Shown piece after piece: positions 42,428 to 53,673 of a stretch of 64,000 nucleotides of DNA. Made by a program: the position numbers and the translations under genes. Below the pieces are notes generated by a model. It was given only the letters and a program-made list of their open reading frames with translations, was not told the origin of the DNA and made no database searches. Position 1 is the first letter of the stretch, and every line of letters starts with the position of its first letter. The stretch covers positions 1,922,001 through 1,986,000 of the forward strand of contig KN832875.1 in assembly GCA_000827325.1 (NCBI GenBank), written 5' to 3'. The stretch comes from Oidiodendron maius Zn. Taxonomy: Eukaryota; Ascomycota; Leotiomycetes; Myxotrichaceae.

Positions 42428-43131
42428 TATACGGGTGAATTCGAGGCTTCATTGGAGAGATTTGCGCAGATGGTATTAGAATTGTTCTACGTCCGCATAT
42501 CTCAGGGCGTGTACATAAAAGCTTCATAGCAAGGAGTTGAGGCGCATGGAGAATATAGTGCTGGGTGTTGATGGTAGAGATGCTATGCTTTCGGGACATG
42601 GGCTTCAATGCACTCTCCTAATCTTATAAGCTGCGCTGTCCTAAATATCACAACTTTCATCGTTGATATCTTCTCACTTGATATTCACCAGACCGGCTAC
42701 CACTTATATCCACATCATGCTTCATCTCTAATTTCCATTGATCTGTGACGACTGGGATATGCACATCACGTGCTAAGAGAACTATCTTTTGCCTGAGGAT
42801 ACAGGCATTCAATTTAAACTATTTCCGTTCCGAAAGAGCAAATCGCAAACTTCATTTTCCATCCCGAACAACATCCAGCCTCCACAATCGACTAATTGCC
42901 TGGAGCAGCAGTCGCAAATACCATATCCACAGGCCGACTTAGGTTGGCAACTTTTTTCACATCCACCGATCACGGTAACGTTTTGTTACTCTTTGTGAGC
43001 AGTTCGGATCCTTCAGCCACTGCCACAAAAGAGCATCCTCCATACAGAAGACCCCGCGATTCTCTTACTTTGCCTTTCACGACTTCCGCTCTGATCTTAA
43101 CGCCATCCTTCTACCTCTAGCACCTCTAACC
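42428..43131. other. intergenic and leader of eIF4E
   Basis: 704 bp. The last 60 bp are pyrimidine-rich and contain a splice-acceptor-like sequence (CTTAACG ... ctacctctag, ending 43120) just upstream of the eIF4E ATG, so a 5' UTR intron is possible. Confidence 0.4.
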
Positions 43132-44037
43132 ATGGCAACCGCTGCTACCCAAGCCCCCGTCAATGGCGAGGCCAACCCATCTTCCCCAGTTGACCTCTCC
43201 ACTATTCCCATCTCGCCCGATGGAGACAACACCGACGAAAACAAGAAGCCCAGTAGCGACAGAGCGGATGGCGACCAGATTACTGTCTTCCATGACAAGG
43301 ACAACTTCAACGTCAAGCACCCACTGATGCACAAGTGGACCCTGTGGTTCACCAAGCCTTCCAGTGGCAAGGTATATATATGTGGAAATCAATGGCTGTG
43401 GATTGCCTCTAACGTCTAGATAGGGTGACAACTGGAACGATCTGCTGAAGGAGGTCATCACTTTCAACTCTGTTGAGGAGTTCTGGGGCGTCTATGTATG
43501 TGCTTTAACTCCGTTTCCATGCGATGGCCCTAACAATCCGCTCAAATCTAGAACAACATCGCACCTGTCTCCGAACTCGCCCAGAAATCTGACTACCACC
43601 TCTTCAAGGAAGGTGTGAGACCCGAGTGGGAGGACCAGCAGAATAAACATGGAGGGAAATGGTCCTTCTCCTTCAAGGATAAACGTATTCCTATTGACGA
43701 GCTCTGGCTGCATGTCATGCTTGCCGCTATCGGCGAGACCCTTGAGGAGGAAGGCGACGGCGAGGTCATGGGTGTTGTCGTCAACGTGCGAAAGGGTTTC
43801 TATCGTATCGGTGTCTGGACCCGCACTATCGGCAAGAGCATCCCGGGCGGTGGCGACGGCGACGTCGCAGGCGGCAAAGGCCGATCTATGGATAAGGGTA
43901 GAGACGTCCTGCTGAATATTGGCAGAAAATTCAAGGAGGTCCTGAAGTTGACGAGTGCCGATGATGTCGAGTTCTCTGGCCACACGGACAGTGCGCACAG
44001 CGGAAGCACAAGAGCCAAGGCAAAGTTTAAAGTCTAA
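43132..44037 (+). CDS. eIF4E: translation initiation factor eIF4E (mRNA cap-binding protein)
   Basis: Three exons: 43132-43371, 43424-43495 and 43552-44037, giving 265 residues. The conserved core starts at KHPLMHKWTLWFTKPSSGK. The two cap-stacking tryptophans are W101 (VEEFWGVYNNI) and W129 (VRPEWEDQQN), with the guanine-contacting E130. GKWSFSFKDK, ELWLHVMLAAIGE and NVRKGFYRIGVWTRT complete the fold. eIF4E binds the m7G cap and eIF4G to recruit ribosomes. The N-terminal 60 residues are a non-conserved acidic/Ser/Pro extension. A Gly/Asp-rich insertion (IPGGGDGDVAGGKG) lies in a late loop. Intron 1 has two candidate AGs (ctag, atag) four bases apart; only the second keeps the frame. Confidence 0.96.
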
Positions 44038-45317
44038 GCGTCTTCATCGCCACATTACCCTTGCTACGCTCTCTTCATCTAATCTTTCAGCTTCTCCGGT
44101 GTCTTCATCCTCTTCTCCTTTGTTACTCCTGGCATTGCGGAACGAAAGGCTTTACGAATGGGCGTGGTTTTAACGGCAAGTTATGCATATGAGTTTTCAG
44201 TCGACGGATGGGCTCGGCGCCATCTCTGATGGTACTCCCGTTTTCCTTGGCCCTTACTTAGGAAGGCTCCTCTTCTGGCCACGGCGTTTTTATTACCCCC
44301 TGCGCGAGGAGCGAGAGAAATCATGGAAATGGTTCACCCAATATCCTAACCAGTGATAGATCCTATATGAATATAAAAAGTTTACCGAATGCAATGTAGC
44401 CAAATTAAAATTATGGTCGATGTTTGTCCTGGAGTGGAGAACTTATCATACTCACTCTCCTCTCTACCCTCCAAGTGTATATGCGAAGGAGAATATCACT
44501 TACAAGTTCAACATACCCATATCACCTACATCCAGCCTTGCAAGAGACTACAACTTATCCTTCCACTTGCCTTAAACCACTGGATCAGCATGTAGAGATA
44601 TGCATCTAACACTGGACGACTCCTGCCTACTTATATTCTTGGCTCCGTGGAGAAATTTTCTAGGTCTAACCTAGAGGCCTAGACTTGGGAATGTGGTGGA
44701 TTAGTGTCTAGTGTCTAGTATATTGGGGTGTGGAATACCAAGTTCACGATTCGCAGGAGGTTAAACTAAACAGTCTTTTACTCGTATAGAAGTAATACAT
44801 TAGTGAATCCTAAATATAATGACGGCGACGGCATCCTGGAATGTTTTCGGCAAGAGTTTCCTGGTCGATGCCCTATGTGCGCTCATCCAGATTCCAGTTG
44901 GTCGTTTGTGTGACTTGAACCTTTCCTAAGAGGGGAAAATCGCTGAGTACGGCACATCTCATTATCGGCACAATAGATAAGAACTTAAGCACTGGCCATG
45001 CTGACCCCGACACCAAAGCTCCTTTCCAGTCACCTTTATTGTCCTGCAAATTTCGGTTTGTTGCGAAATGTAACTCTCTCCACGATGCTACAAGAAACAT
45101 GAATACAATTATTTTGAGGGATATGTGCGAAAGAATACATAATTGAAACTTGCAGCTTACTGCAATGGATGAAGAGTAACGAGAGTTCTACCTATTAAGA
45201 ACGCAGTATAAAATTGTCGCGGCCCTTAGCAAGACGGCGACGCTTCTCTATTCATTACTACTGGTACAGTCTATACATCTCTATACAAGACGAAAGTATG
45301 CCATATGTTGTATGATT
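44038..45317. other. convergent intergenic region
   Basis: 1.3 kb between the 3' ends of eIF4E and the acyl-CoA synthetase gene. CTAGGTCTAACCTAGAGGCCTAG near 44660-44682 is rich in CTAG/TCTAG copies. No gene supported. Confidence 0.45.
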
Positions 45318-47367
45318 TTACAAGCCCCCATTCTCCATCTCGTCGCCGCTCGACTGATCTGCGAAGACCTCTTTGACAAGCTGTTTCTTATTAACTAAAA
45401 GGAAGATATTAGCATGTATCCTGCCCCACAAATAGACACATAATAAGGGGTGATGGAGAAAGAGGACAGGAGAGACAGAGCAAGAGGAAGCGAAACAAAC
45501 TCACTTTTCCCCATCGCGTTCTTGGGTATTTCATCCACCACCGTCATGACCTGTGGGATCTTATAATTCGCAAGCCTGTCTCGCAGCGCCCTCCGCATAT
45601 CCATCGGGCCCCAGGGTTTCCCTCCCTTGCCCTCTGCCCCGGGCCTCAAGATCACCACGGCGCCGACCTTCTGCCCCCACTTGCCAGACGGGACGGCCAG
45701 CACAGCTGCCTCCACGATTTCGGGAAGAGATAAAAGCTCGCGCTCGACTTCCAGTGCGCTGACCTTCTCCCCGCCGGACTTGATGATGTCCGCGCTCTTG
45801 CGTCCGCGGATGAAATACATCGGTCCGCGCGCCCACTCTTGCGTGCTGTGGCCCGCGCTGGGCACATCTCTCCGTACGGCGATGTCTCCCGTCTTGAACC
45901 AGCGGCCCCGCCCGTCCGTCCCCTCGGTGTGCTCTGCGTTGGTCGCCTTGATGTTACGCCAATACTCCTTGAATATTGTCGGCCCGCGCAGCTGGATCTC
46001 ACCATCACGCTCGCGCCCGTTCGCGTCCAGCTCCTCGCCAGGATGGATGATCTCGCCCGTTTCGGTGTCCACGAGGCGCACCTCGACGGACGGGAGTGGC
46101 CAGCCGACGCTGCCATCAACACGGTCCGCGTTCGTGAGCCCGCACGAGAGCGCCATGCCGGCCTCTGTCATGCCGTAGCGCTCGAGGAGTACGTTTCCGC
46201 CGCTCAGGTCGGCCCAGGCCTTCTTGGTGGGCGTCGGCAGCGCAGCGGAGCCAGATATGTTCAGACGTAGGTTTTCGGGCGAGATGGCTTGCCGAGCGGC
46301 AGCTTGCGTTTCAGGTGGGAGGTCATGGTGGGTTGCTAAGAGCCGGTTGTAGACAGTCGGGACAACTGTGAAGACGCTTATTCTCTCTCTCCCTTTGCCC
46401 CAGGGAGTGAAGGGCGCGGCGAACCTGTTCCATACAGCGGTCGCGTTGAAGGGGAAGAGGAACTCGATCGCCGACCCTGTGAATAGTGGCGCCATGATAG
46501 CATTTATTGTGCCATGGATATGGTGGAGGGGGAGGACGTGGAGAAAGTAGTCTGTGGAACGGAATTCCCAAGCTTTAATGAGGGATATTGATTGTGCTGT
46601 CATGGCAGATTCAGGAAGGAGAACACCTTTCTAGTCTATAGATCAGTAATTGGGTAACAAATTGGAAAGGACATCTTCATAATATACATACCGGCCGATT
46701 CGTCGTCCCCGATGTATATAGCATCATCCCCCCCGCACCGCTTGTAGGGCCTTCCAAGACGACTTCTCGCTGCTCACCACTCCCAAGCTTCTTCTCGAGG
46801 TTGATATGCCTTGGGGATGCTTCCAACCCATACTTTAAAACCTCTTGAGCCTTGCCCTCAAACTTCTTCGACGACAGGAGCATTGACGCTTGGCTCTGGT
46901 CCATAATGTACTGTAACTCATTTGCGGGGAAGGCCGGGGAGAGCGGGAGAGCAATCGAGTGGGTGCCGAGTATAGAGAGAAGAGTTACTGCAGTTCTTAT
47001 CAGCTCCAATTCCCTCAGCTGTATTTCTTGCTGTCCACCCACCCACATAATCATAGCTATTCTCTACCAGGAATGCAATCCGGTGGCCGTCTATTGAGCT
47101 TCCTCCCGCTTCCCGGAGTAGTCTGTCCTTGGCCTCAGCCACATCTCCCAGTAGCTCTCCATATGTGAACCGCCTGCCAGATGCCGAGTGCACAACAGCA
47201 GTTGACTGCCGGTCATGGTTGGCGATGGCCTCGAAGATAGGAAGCCGAGGTAATGTCGAGGCCAACCTCATTATTGCGGAGGAGTGGAGGGGAGAGCGCA
47301 ATTGGAGCAGGGAGGGGGGACGACAGCGGCTGAGGAGGAGTGACGGGGCCTTTCTCACACTGAACAT
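45318..47367 (-). CDS. mitochondrial acyl-CoA synthetase, ACSF3-like (AMP-binding family)
   Basis: Four exons: 47367-47043, 46987-46692, 46630-45505 and 45394-45318, giving 607 residues. MFSVRKAPSLLLSRCRPPSL is a mitochondrial presequence; an in-frame ATG at 47541 would add a non-conserved head. Adenylation motifs are present: YTSGTTNRPKG (A3), LPLHHIHGTINAI, YGMTEAG, GRWFKTGDIA and GRKSADIIKSGGEKVSALEV. The catalytic lysine is in the terminal PKNAMGKINKKQL, with the last intron splitting GK|I. The A8 wording DIIKSGGEKVSALEVE is typical of ACSF3-type enzymes, which in animals activate malonate or methylmalonate. Substrate here is inferred only; fungal relatives are often annotated as fatty-acid ligases. 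Confidence 0.88.
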
Positions 47368-47729
47368 AACAGCGGGAGAAGGAGGAGAGGAAAAAGAAAG
47401 AGGGATTGAGGGAAGCCCGTCGGGTTGAAGCCCACTGATCGGCTCGGAGGCCGGCGAGCAGATGGTGTGTCTGTGCCAGGGGAAGGAGTAAGAAATAAGA
47501 CCGACATATGTTGGTGCCTTGAACGCCTTAGGTACCGGCATCCGGATATTTTATTTCCATATTTATTTCCGACTCTGTGCCATTTGAGGTACTGACTGCC
47601 GGACCTTCCCGATACAACGCTCCTCTTTGTTACAGCAAAAGACATTGCTGCACAGAATCTAGTTACCAGGACGCAATTAACACATACCAAGCTGCACAGC
47701 GCGGTTCCGGATACGTAAACACAGACTTA
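47368..47729. other. divergent promoter, acyl-CoA synthetase / BolA
   Basis: 362 bp between the divergent starts of two mitochondrial-type genes. Nothing else recognised. Confidence 0.45.
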
Positions 47730-48199
47730 ATGCTCCGCCGCTCTGTCCTGGCTCTTGCACGCCGTCCGTTCTCCACCATGTCCATCCAAACGCCCATGGA
47801 AGACGCCATGCGGCGCAAGGTATGCGCCCCTTATCTCTCCAGTCTCCTCCCCAAACAAACAAACGCCGATCTTAACCCTTCCCGCAGATCACGGAAACCC
47901 TCAAACCCAGCCATCTGGAAATCCACAACGATTCCAGCTTACACGCGCACCACCAGGCCATGGCAGGAAGCACCTCCAAGGAAACGCACTTCCGTGTCGT
48001 TATCACATCGGAAGCGTTCAGATCGAAGATGCAGCCTGCGAGACATAGGATGGTGTACGCCCTATTAAAGGAGGAGATGGCGATGGAGGGGGGCATTCAT
48101 GCGCTTCAGTTGAGGACGAGGACGCCGGAGGAGGAGGAGAAGCAGTCGGCGGAGGGGAAGGGAGTCCCGGTGGAGGGCGGGGATGTTGCTGCTGCGTAG
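47730..48199 (+). CDS. BolA-family protein (probably mitochondrial)
   Basis: Two exons, 47730-47819 and 47888-48199, giving 133 residues. MLRRSVLALARRPFSTMSIQ is a mitochondrial presequence; a second ATG (FSTMSIQ) could give a cytosolic form. The BolA fold reads ITETLKPSHLEIHNDSSLHA, HHQAMAGSTSKETHFRVVIT, then AFRSKMQPARHRMVYALLKE and GGIHALQLRTRTPEE, with the conserved FRVVITSEAF and RHRMVY. Mitochondrial BolA proteins help deliver Fe-S clusters with monothiol glutaredoxin. The conserved His in RHRMVY is a candidate ligand. The C-terminal tail is an acidic Glu/Gly-rich extension. Confidence 0.93.
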
Positions 48200-48581
48200 A
48201 GGACTTGCGTTGAGAATTTAGGGGAGTGATGGGATGAATGATTTGCACGGACTAGGAAGGACGAGATGAAGCTTTTGTGAGGAGGTACGCCCATACGAAG
48301 TCGTGCAAATACGAAAGACTTGTGTCTGGAAGAAGTTGATTGTCCTAGATGCAGAAAGATAAAGTCATCTAACCTTGAGGCACAGCAGTGGAAAGAGAGA
48401 AGTGGCATCTGAGGCAAAGCAGAGAAAATTTCGGTGAGCCAGCTACTATTACACAGCTACACAGCTATAAGGGGTATCTATAACGCCGGGTTCGTCATGA
48501 GGGATAAAAGAGCAAAGCAAACTACAAATACCGCCTCTGTGAAGCATAATTCCTTTTATCGCAGCTCTGCAACTAACATCA
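48200..48581. other. convergent intergenic region
   Basis: 382 bp between the 3' ends of the BolA gene and the TPP1-like gene; nothing else seen. Confidence 0.5.
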
Positions 48582-51500
48582 TTACTTCCCAATCTCCTCC
48601 ACCGCATCATCAAGATCAATCGGCATCGTGCAGAAACGCTTCGGAGGAGTATCTTCAATCGGCTCCGTACAGAATCGTTTAGTATTTTTTGCATTTGGAG
48701 TCGATGAGTTGGATGGAATCTCGCTCATCTTCCGTTTGCATGCATACTCATAGAGGAATTTGAGTTTTTTCTCGGAAACATACCCCTCGTCGTGGAGCTT
48801 TGCCTTTTTTCGTTTCAGAACTTGTGTATTTGGTAGGCTTTTCACTTTGCGGACAGTGGCTTTTGGAATACGGGGCTGGAAACTTGTGAATGGGTCGTCG
48901 TTGTTAATAGATGTAGATGATAGGGTTTTCTGTGGCCTTGCACTGGCAGTAGACGGCCTTTCCTGGAGTGGTTGTAGCCTTAAGATCGGTGATCTTGAGG
49001 GTAAATTAGAGAGACGACGTGAGATTTTTGTAGAGTTGGGGGCAGATTGGGTCTCGGAAGGTTCCGCTTTAGTCTTTTGAGCGAACCATGGCAGGCTTCG
49101 TCTAGGAGTCGTAGACTTTTGGGTTGGAGATATCTCATCGCTTTCTGCGACAGCATCGGCAACTTTCCCAGGCTGCCTTGAATGAAACTGGCTGTGAGTC
49201 TCGAAGAACAATGGTCTATGTATCGTCTTCGACCTCTTGACTCGGCCTTGGCTAGGTTCTATGGCACTCCTATCTAGTATCGCTATATCGTCAGAGTCTT
49301 CTTCAGGTGCTTCCTTCTGGGCATCAGTGTGTTCTTTGATCTGGTGCCGCTCTAATTCGGTGCCGTCAATGTCTTCCTGAACGTTAGGTGTAGTCACGTT
49401 TTGTAGTACGAGCCGAGCATCTGCAGCTAATTGTAAATCCGCTTGTGCCTCCATTTGCCTCGGCCGATGTGGTGTCGATGGCTCAGTGGTCACCAGTTGC
49501 TCTCGCCGGGGTGAAACTGCCACCGGAGTTCCCCTATCCCTCTTTCTTCCTCCGCTAATGATTCGTCTCACTTGCTCAATCTCTTCTTGGTCGAAGGAGG
49601 AGATGCAGTCTTGTAAATTGGAAGGAATAATGACCTGGTTTCGGAAGACTGGGTCCTGATCAAGCTCATTGTAAAACTCGAGGCCAGCCATCTTCTTCTT
49701 GTCGACACTAGACTCTCCCCTGTATTCTGAGTACTGATCTGCGAGAACCCTTATCAGATCATCCCACAGCGATTTGCGGAGGATATTCTTTCCGTGATCC
49801 TTAATCAGCAGCTCAATGTACACTAAGCTGTTGATAAAGACCGCCTCGCTTCCTTGGTAACTTGGGTATATTTCCTTAAACTCATCATACACAGTGCGGC
49901 AGTTTGCAGACTTAGGAACGTTGATAGTGGTGAGAGAGCCATCTTTCTCTCGTTGCGCATCCTTAGATTGTCGACCCCTCTCAGTCTTGCCATCTTTTGT
50001 AGAGCTTGTCAGTATTTCTGATTCATGAGGCATGGCTATGTCTTGCCTCAATGAGGGTTCCGCAGAAGTCGTGGCATTAGGTTGCTCAATGGCAGATATG
50101 TTTGGGCCAGCAAAATGGGACGCCGCAAATGAGGCTAGATCGGGGTTGGAATTGAGAGTGGAAGAAGGGATTGCCTGTTGTTTGATGGAAGTAGGCTGGA
50201 CCGAAGCCGAATCTTTTGCCTTTCGTGCAGCACGTTGAGCTTTAAAATCACGCCTGCTGGCCCTGATCATTTCTTCCGTATCCCTCGCGATATATTCTTC
50301 CTGGCTGAACGTCGAATCCACCTGTCTTGAAGTATTGCGTGGTATTCTCCGTGTTTCCCCAGTAGATGGTGAGACCTCATGCGAGCTGCCATCAACCTGC
50401 GGCTTCCCAACCTCAAGACTTTGATCCTTTCCAGGAGATGGCGGAGGCGGCATAGTGGATACTGCCACGGATTCTGTGTCGGCACCCTTCTTCGGAATAA
50501 TATATTTTAATCCATTTGATGTTTCCTGAAATTCATATGTAGATTTGATCGGAGAAGACATATGAAACTGGGTTGATATGTTACCATCTGTCCCTTTACC
50601 AGAGCTTGTAGATTGGCTCATTGAAACGCCAGTGGCCAAGCTTTGTTGAAATATTGGCGTTCTTCCTTCACTAGCTGTTCCCGGAATTACGAAATCTGAG
50701 GAGTTGTCCTCGTGCCGGCATCTGTCTCCTTCCCATATACCATTAGAACTTATCACCTCTTCGAAGCCCCGAGACACGGAACACGGTGTATTCTTGACTT
50801 GTATAACGGATTCGCCTTGGGCTGCAGTTGATGGCGGCGCTCGCATGGCTCGCATGTCATGTTGAGAATTAATTTCCTCTTCAGCCTGCTCCTCGATCAG
50901 GTCATCTATTGCATGTGCCACCTCCATTTGTAGTTCTTCTTCACTAGGTAGGCTACTAGAGGGGAACACATTATCAAAGAGCTTGGAAACCTTTGCGGTT
51001 GGTGGCATACTGACGGACGTATCCCCGCGTCGTAATTGTGGCAGTTCATCGCCATCCATTTCAAATTTTGCTGACGAGGATGGCATTTCAGGGTTGAGGA
51101 TTGAGGGTTTGCAGTGGCTATGAGGACTTTCGGCAGGCTCAGGGGTGGGAGTCCACGTTACGCGTGTTCCTTCATCCGTCTCGTCTTCGTTATTTGCGGA
51201 TTCATCGGGATTGTCAACTTTTGTATCTTTGCGGGAGCCCCTGATTGAAGGCGCTCTCCCTCCTTCACTTCCTAAATGACTACTGCTAAAGCCCGGTAGA
51301 GATAAATCTGATTCATCTAATCCGGTGAGCTTTTCGCTCGCATGAGTGTCTTCATCGTCATTATCCTGCCGATTTAGCTTGCTCTCCATGCCCACCTCGT
51401 CTATCTCGATTGGATGGCTGTGGTTTCTGGGACTGCGCACTGCCGATGGCTCATCTGTGCGACTTGAGATCCCACTTCTTTGAGCAATAGATAAGGTTAG

Positions 51501-52931
51501 GTCGCGTAATACTCCAGGAGGAACGTTGTTAGCATAGGACGATCCATTGTGAATACCTGGCTGAAACCAAGAGCTGTTCCGCTCGAGAATAGCTTTCTGC
51601 TGCTCTGGTACTCGTACGTATGATCGTGGAATACGTTTCAGACCCTCGAACGGATTATCCTCCACGGCGTCATGTACAACCATGACTTTCAACATCTGGT
51701 TGCCGTTGTTCACAGTGCCCGATATATTAGGCAGTTTTCGGAGTCGAGAGGTACCCATCAGTTCACTTTCCTGACTATTTTCCTTTTCATTGCCCTCAGA
51801 AAGGAAGGGGGTGGCTGCGTTTTGTTGCGAGGGTTTTATCTCGGCCAGGAGACATGATTGGTCTTTTGTGCTTTCAGGAAGTTTTGGAGGGAGGCTAGCT
51901 CCTTGATTTCTGTTTGCCATGCCGTCTACTCTCGACGATATCATTGTCATCTTATCTTCTTCCAATGACCTTAACACTGAAGTATTCGGAGACTTATGAG
52001 TCTCATGTGGGATATTTTCGCCCTGCGATGCTCCTAATTGACTTGTGCTACCTTTCCCAGAGGGAGGTTCCACCCTACGTTGTACCTGTTCAAACACAGC
52101 CAATATTTGAGCCGACTGACCTGCCATCTGAGGCTTTGAATTAACTGCAGTGCGTCTCGCGCGCCCATGTTCACCGGCAAAGTCTTGAGTTGCAAAACTA
52201 GGCAAAGCGCTTGAAGTAGGCGATGAATGCCTGTGTATAATCTTATATGGATCCAATTGGGATTGGATAGGAGAGGCGTCGTTTGTCTGCGGTGCATTCT
52301 GCTTGATGCTTCTGCTCAAAACAAGGCTATTTAATTTGTCCAGGACCATATTTAGTTCAAAACGCTTTTCAATAGTCAGCGGCTGACCGAAGTCCGAAGA
52401 TCCTTCGCTTCCTATAAGCTTGAACTGAGATACGTCAATCATCAGCCTCTTCAATGGGCTTAAATTTGGATTGAAGACCTTGCTTCGAGTTAGCTGGATT
52501 ATTTGTCAAAGCTTCCGAGGAGATCTCACCAAACGATAGTCCTCAATAACTAAAACCCCGCCGACAGTGCGATCCGTGAACTTTCGAAGTTTCTCTCTGT
52601 AAAAATTTTTAGTACACGCTTCACCAAAGGTAGCCTGAATCCGTGTAGTGCCATCAGAAATGGTAACATCGTATGGATGCTTATGTCGAGAATTGAACTA
52701 GACAGGTATCAGCACAAGATTGTGGTACTATTTGTCACGGGTCGTTACATCAAGAATTTGAATATGCCTTCCAATTTTCAAATGCACTGTAACAATTCCC
52801 TTGGAAGAAGAGCGGATTTGGCCGTTCTTGAAGCTTTGGCCGGGTTGATAATCCGCCTTAAGACAGTCATATGCAGCTTCAAGCTCCTTCAATACCGTTG
52901 GGGCAATCCAATCTTGCATCAACGAGGCCAT
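48582..52931 (-). CDS. very long shelterin TPP1/Est3-type telomere protein
   Basis: Three exons: 52931-52749, 52697-52530 and 52478-48582, giving 1415 residues. The N-terminal 150 residues form an OB-fold-like domain with the TPP1/Est3 look. It begins MASLMQDWIAPTVLKELEAA and contains IRSSSKGIVTVHLKIGRHIQ, HPYDVTISDGTTRIQATFGE and FTDRTVGGVLVIEDYRL. In animals and fission yeast TPP1/Tpz1 bridges Pot1 to the rest of shelterin and recruits telomerase. A mostly disordered Ser/Asp/Glu-rich region of about 800 residues follows. A folded island lies near 978-1070 (YDEFKEIYPSYQGSEAVFIN, KSLWDDLIRVLADQYSEY). The basic C-terminus has a KKAKLHDEGYVSEKKLKFLY stretch. Two near-identical PPKRFC/KRFCTEPI motifs close the protein. 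The assignment rests on the OB part; the length is unusual against animal TPP1. Confidence 0.72.
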
Positions 52932-53673
52932 ATTTGCAATATGGAGAAGCCTGACAACTAAAGTGAACAGCGGCTGCCGACGTGTCTGGTGTTGGATGTG
53001 TCAATTTCGGTCATGCTGCAAGATTGAAGTTCAGTTAGCAGATGACATTGTTATCTGTATCTCTTAATAAGAGTGGATTTACTTGAGTTTGGAAAAGAAA
53101 AACAAGGGAGAATTGTCACGGGGTGCTTTGGCACGCTGATGCATTCTCGTGTAGTAGACGCGGCGCGACGTTCGACTTGCGACGTGCGAAAGCGGGGCGA
53201 TATGTGGCTGTAATGTGGCTGGTGAAGAATGACGCCTCGCTAAACAGGACGCCATCGATAAGAGGGATCCGAGCTTGGAAAGCAACAACCAAGCATCTAC
53301 AAGTTGGAAGGACGACTCAGACAGGCTCCTCTCATTGCCACTGGTTCTTTGCTCATGTTAACTCATTCACGATCTATTCCCATGCCGTACACACGTCCTA
53401 GCTAAGCTCTGTGTGTTATTGCCACATAGGTTGCTACCTTCTACCTCTACTGGAGGTGACAACGCTGATTTCTCCGCATAGAATATGCAGAGATCCATAC
53501 TATCGATCTTAGATTCTCTTGCCCTCAAATCGGTGACATGAGAGTCCGCCTTGAAGACTGTTCCTCCGGGCAGGACAATATTCCAAGTTTGACCCTCCAT
53601 TTCCAAATTTTAGTACAATACCGGCGGCTCGGGATACGGTAGAGCTTCGTAGCTCTACCAAGGCAGTATCGTA
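52932..53673. other. divergent intergenic region TPP1-like / FAB1
   Basis: 742 bp with both promoters. GACGCGGCGCGACG near 53158-53171 is GC-rich with ACGCG-type cores. No gene supported. Confidence 0.45.
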
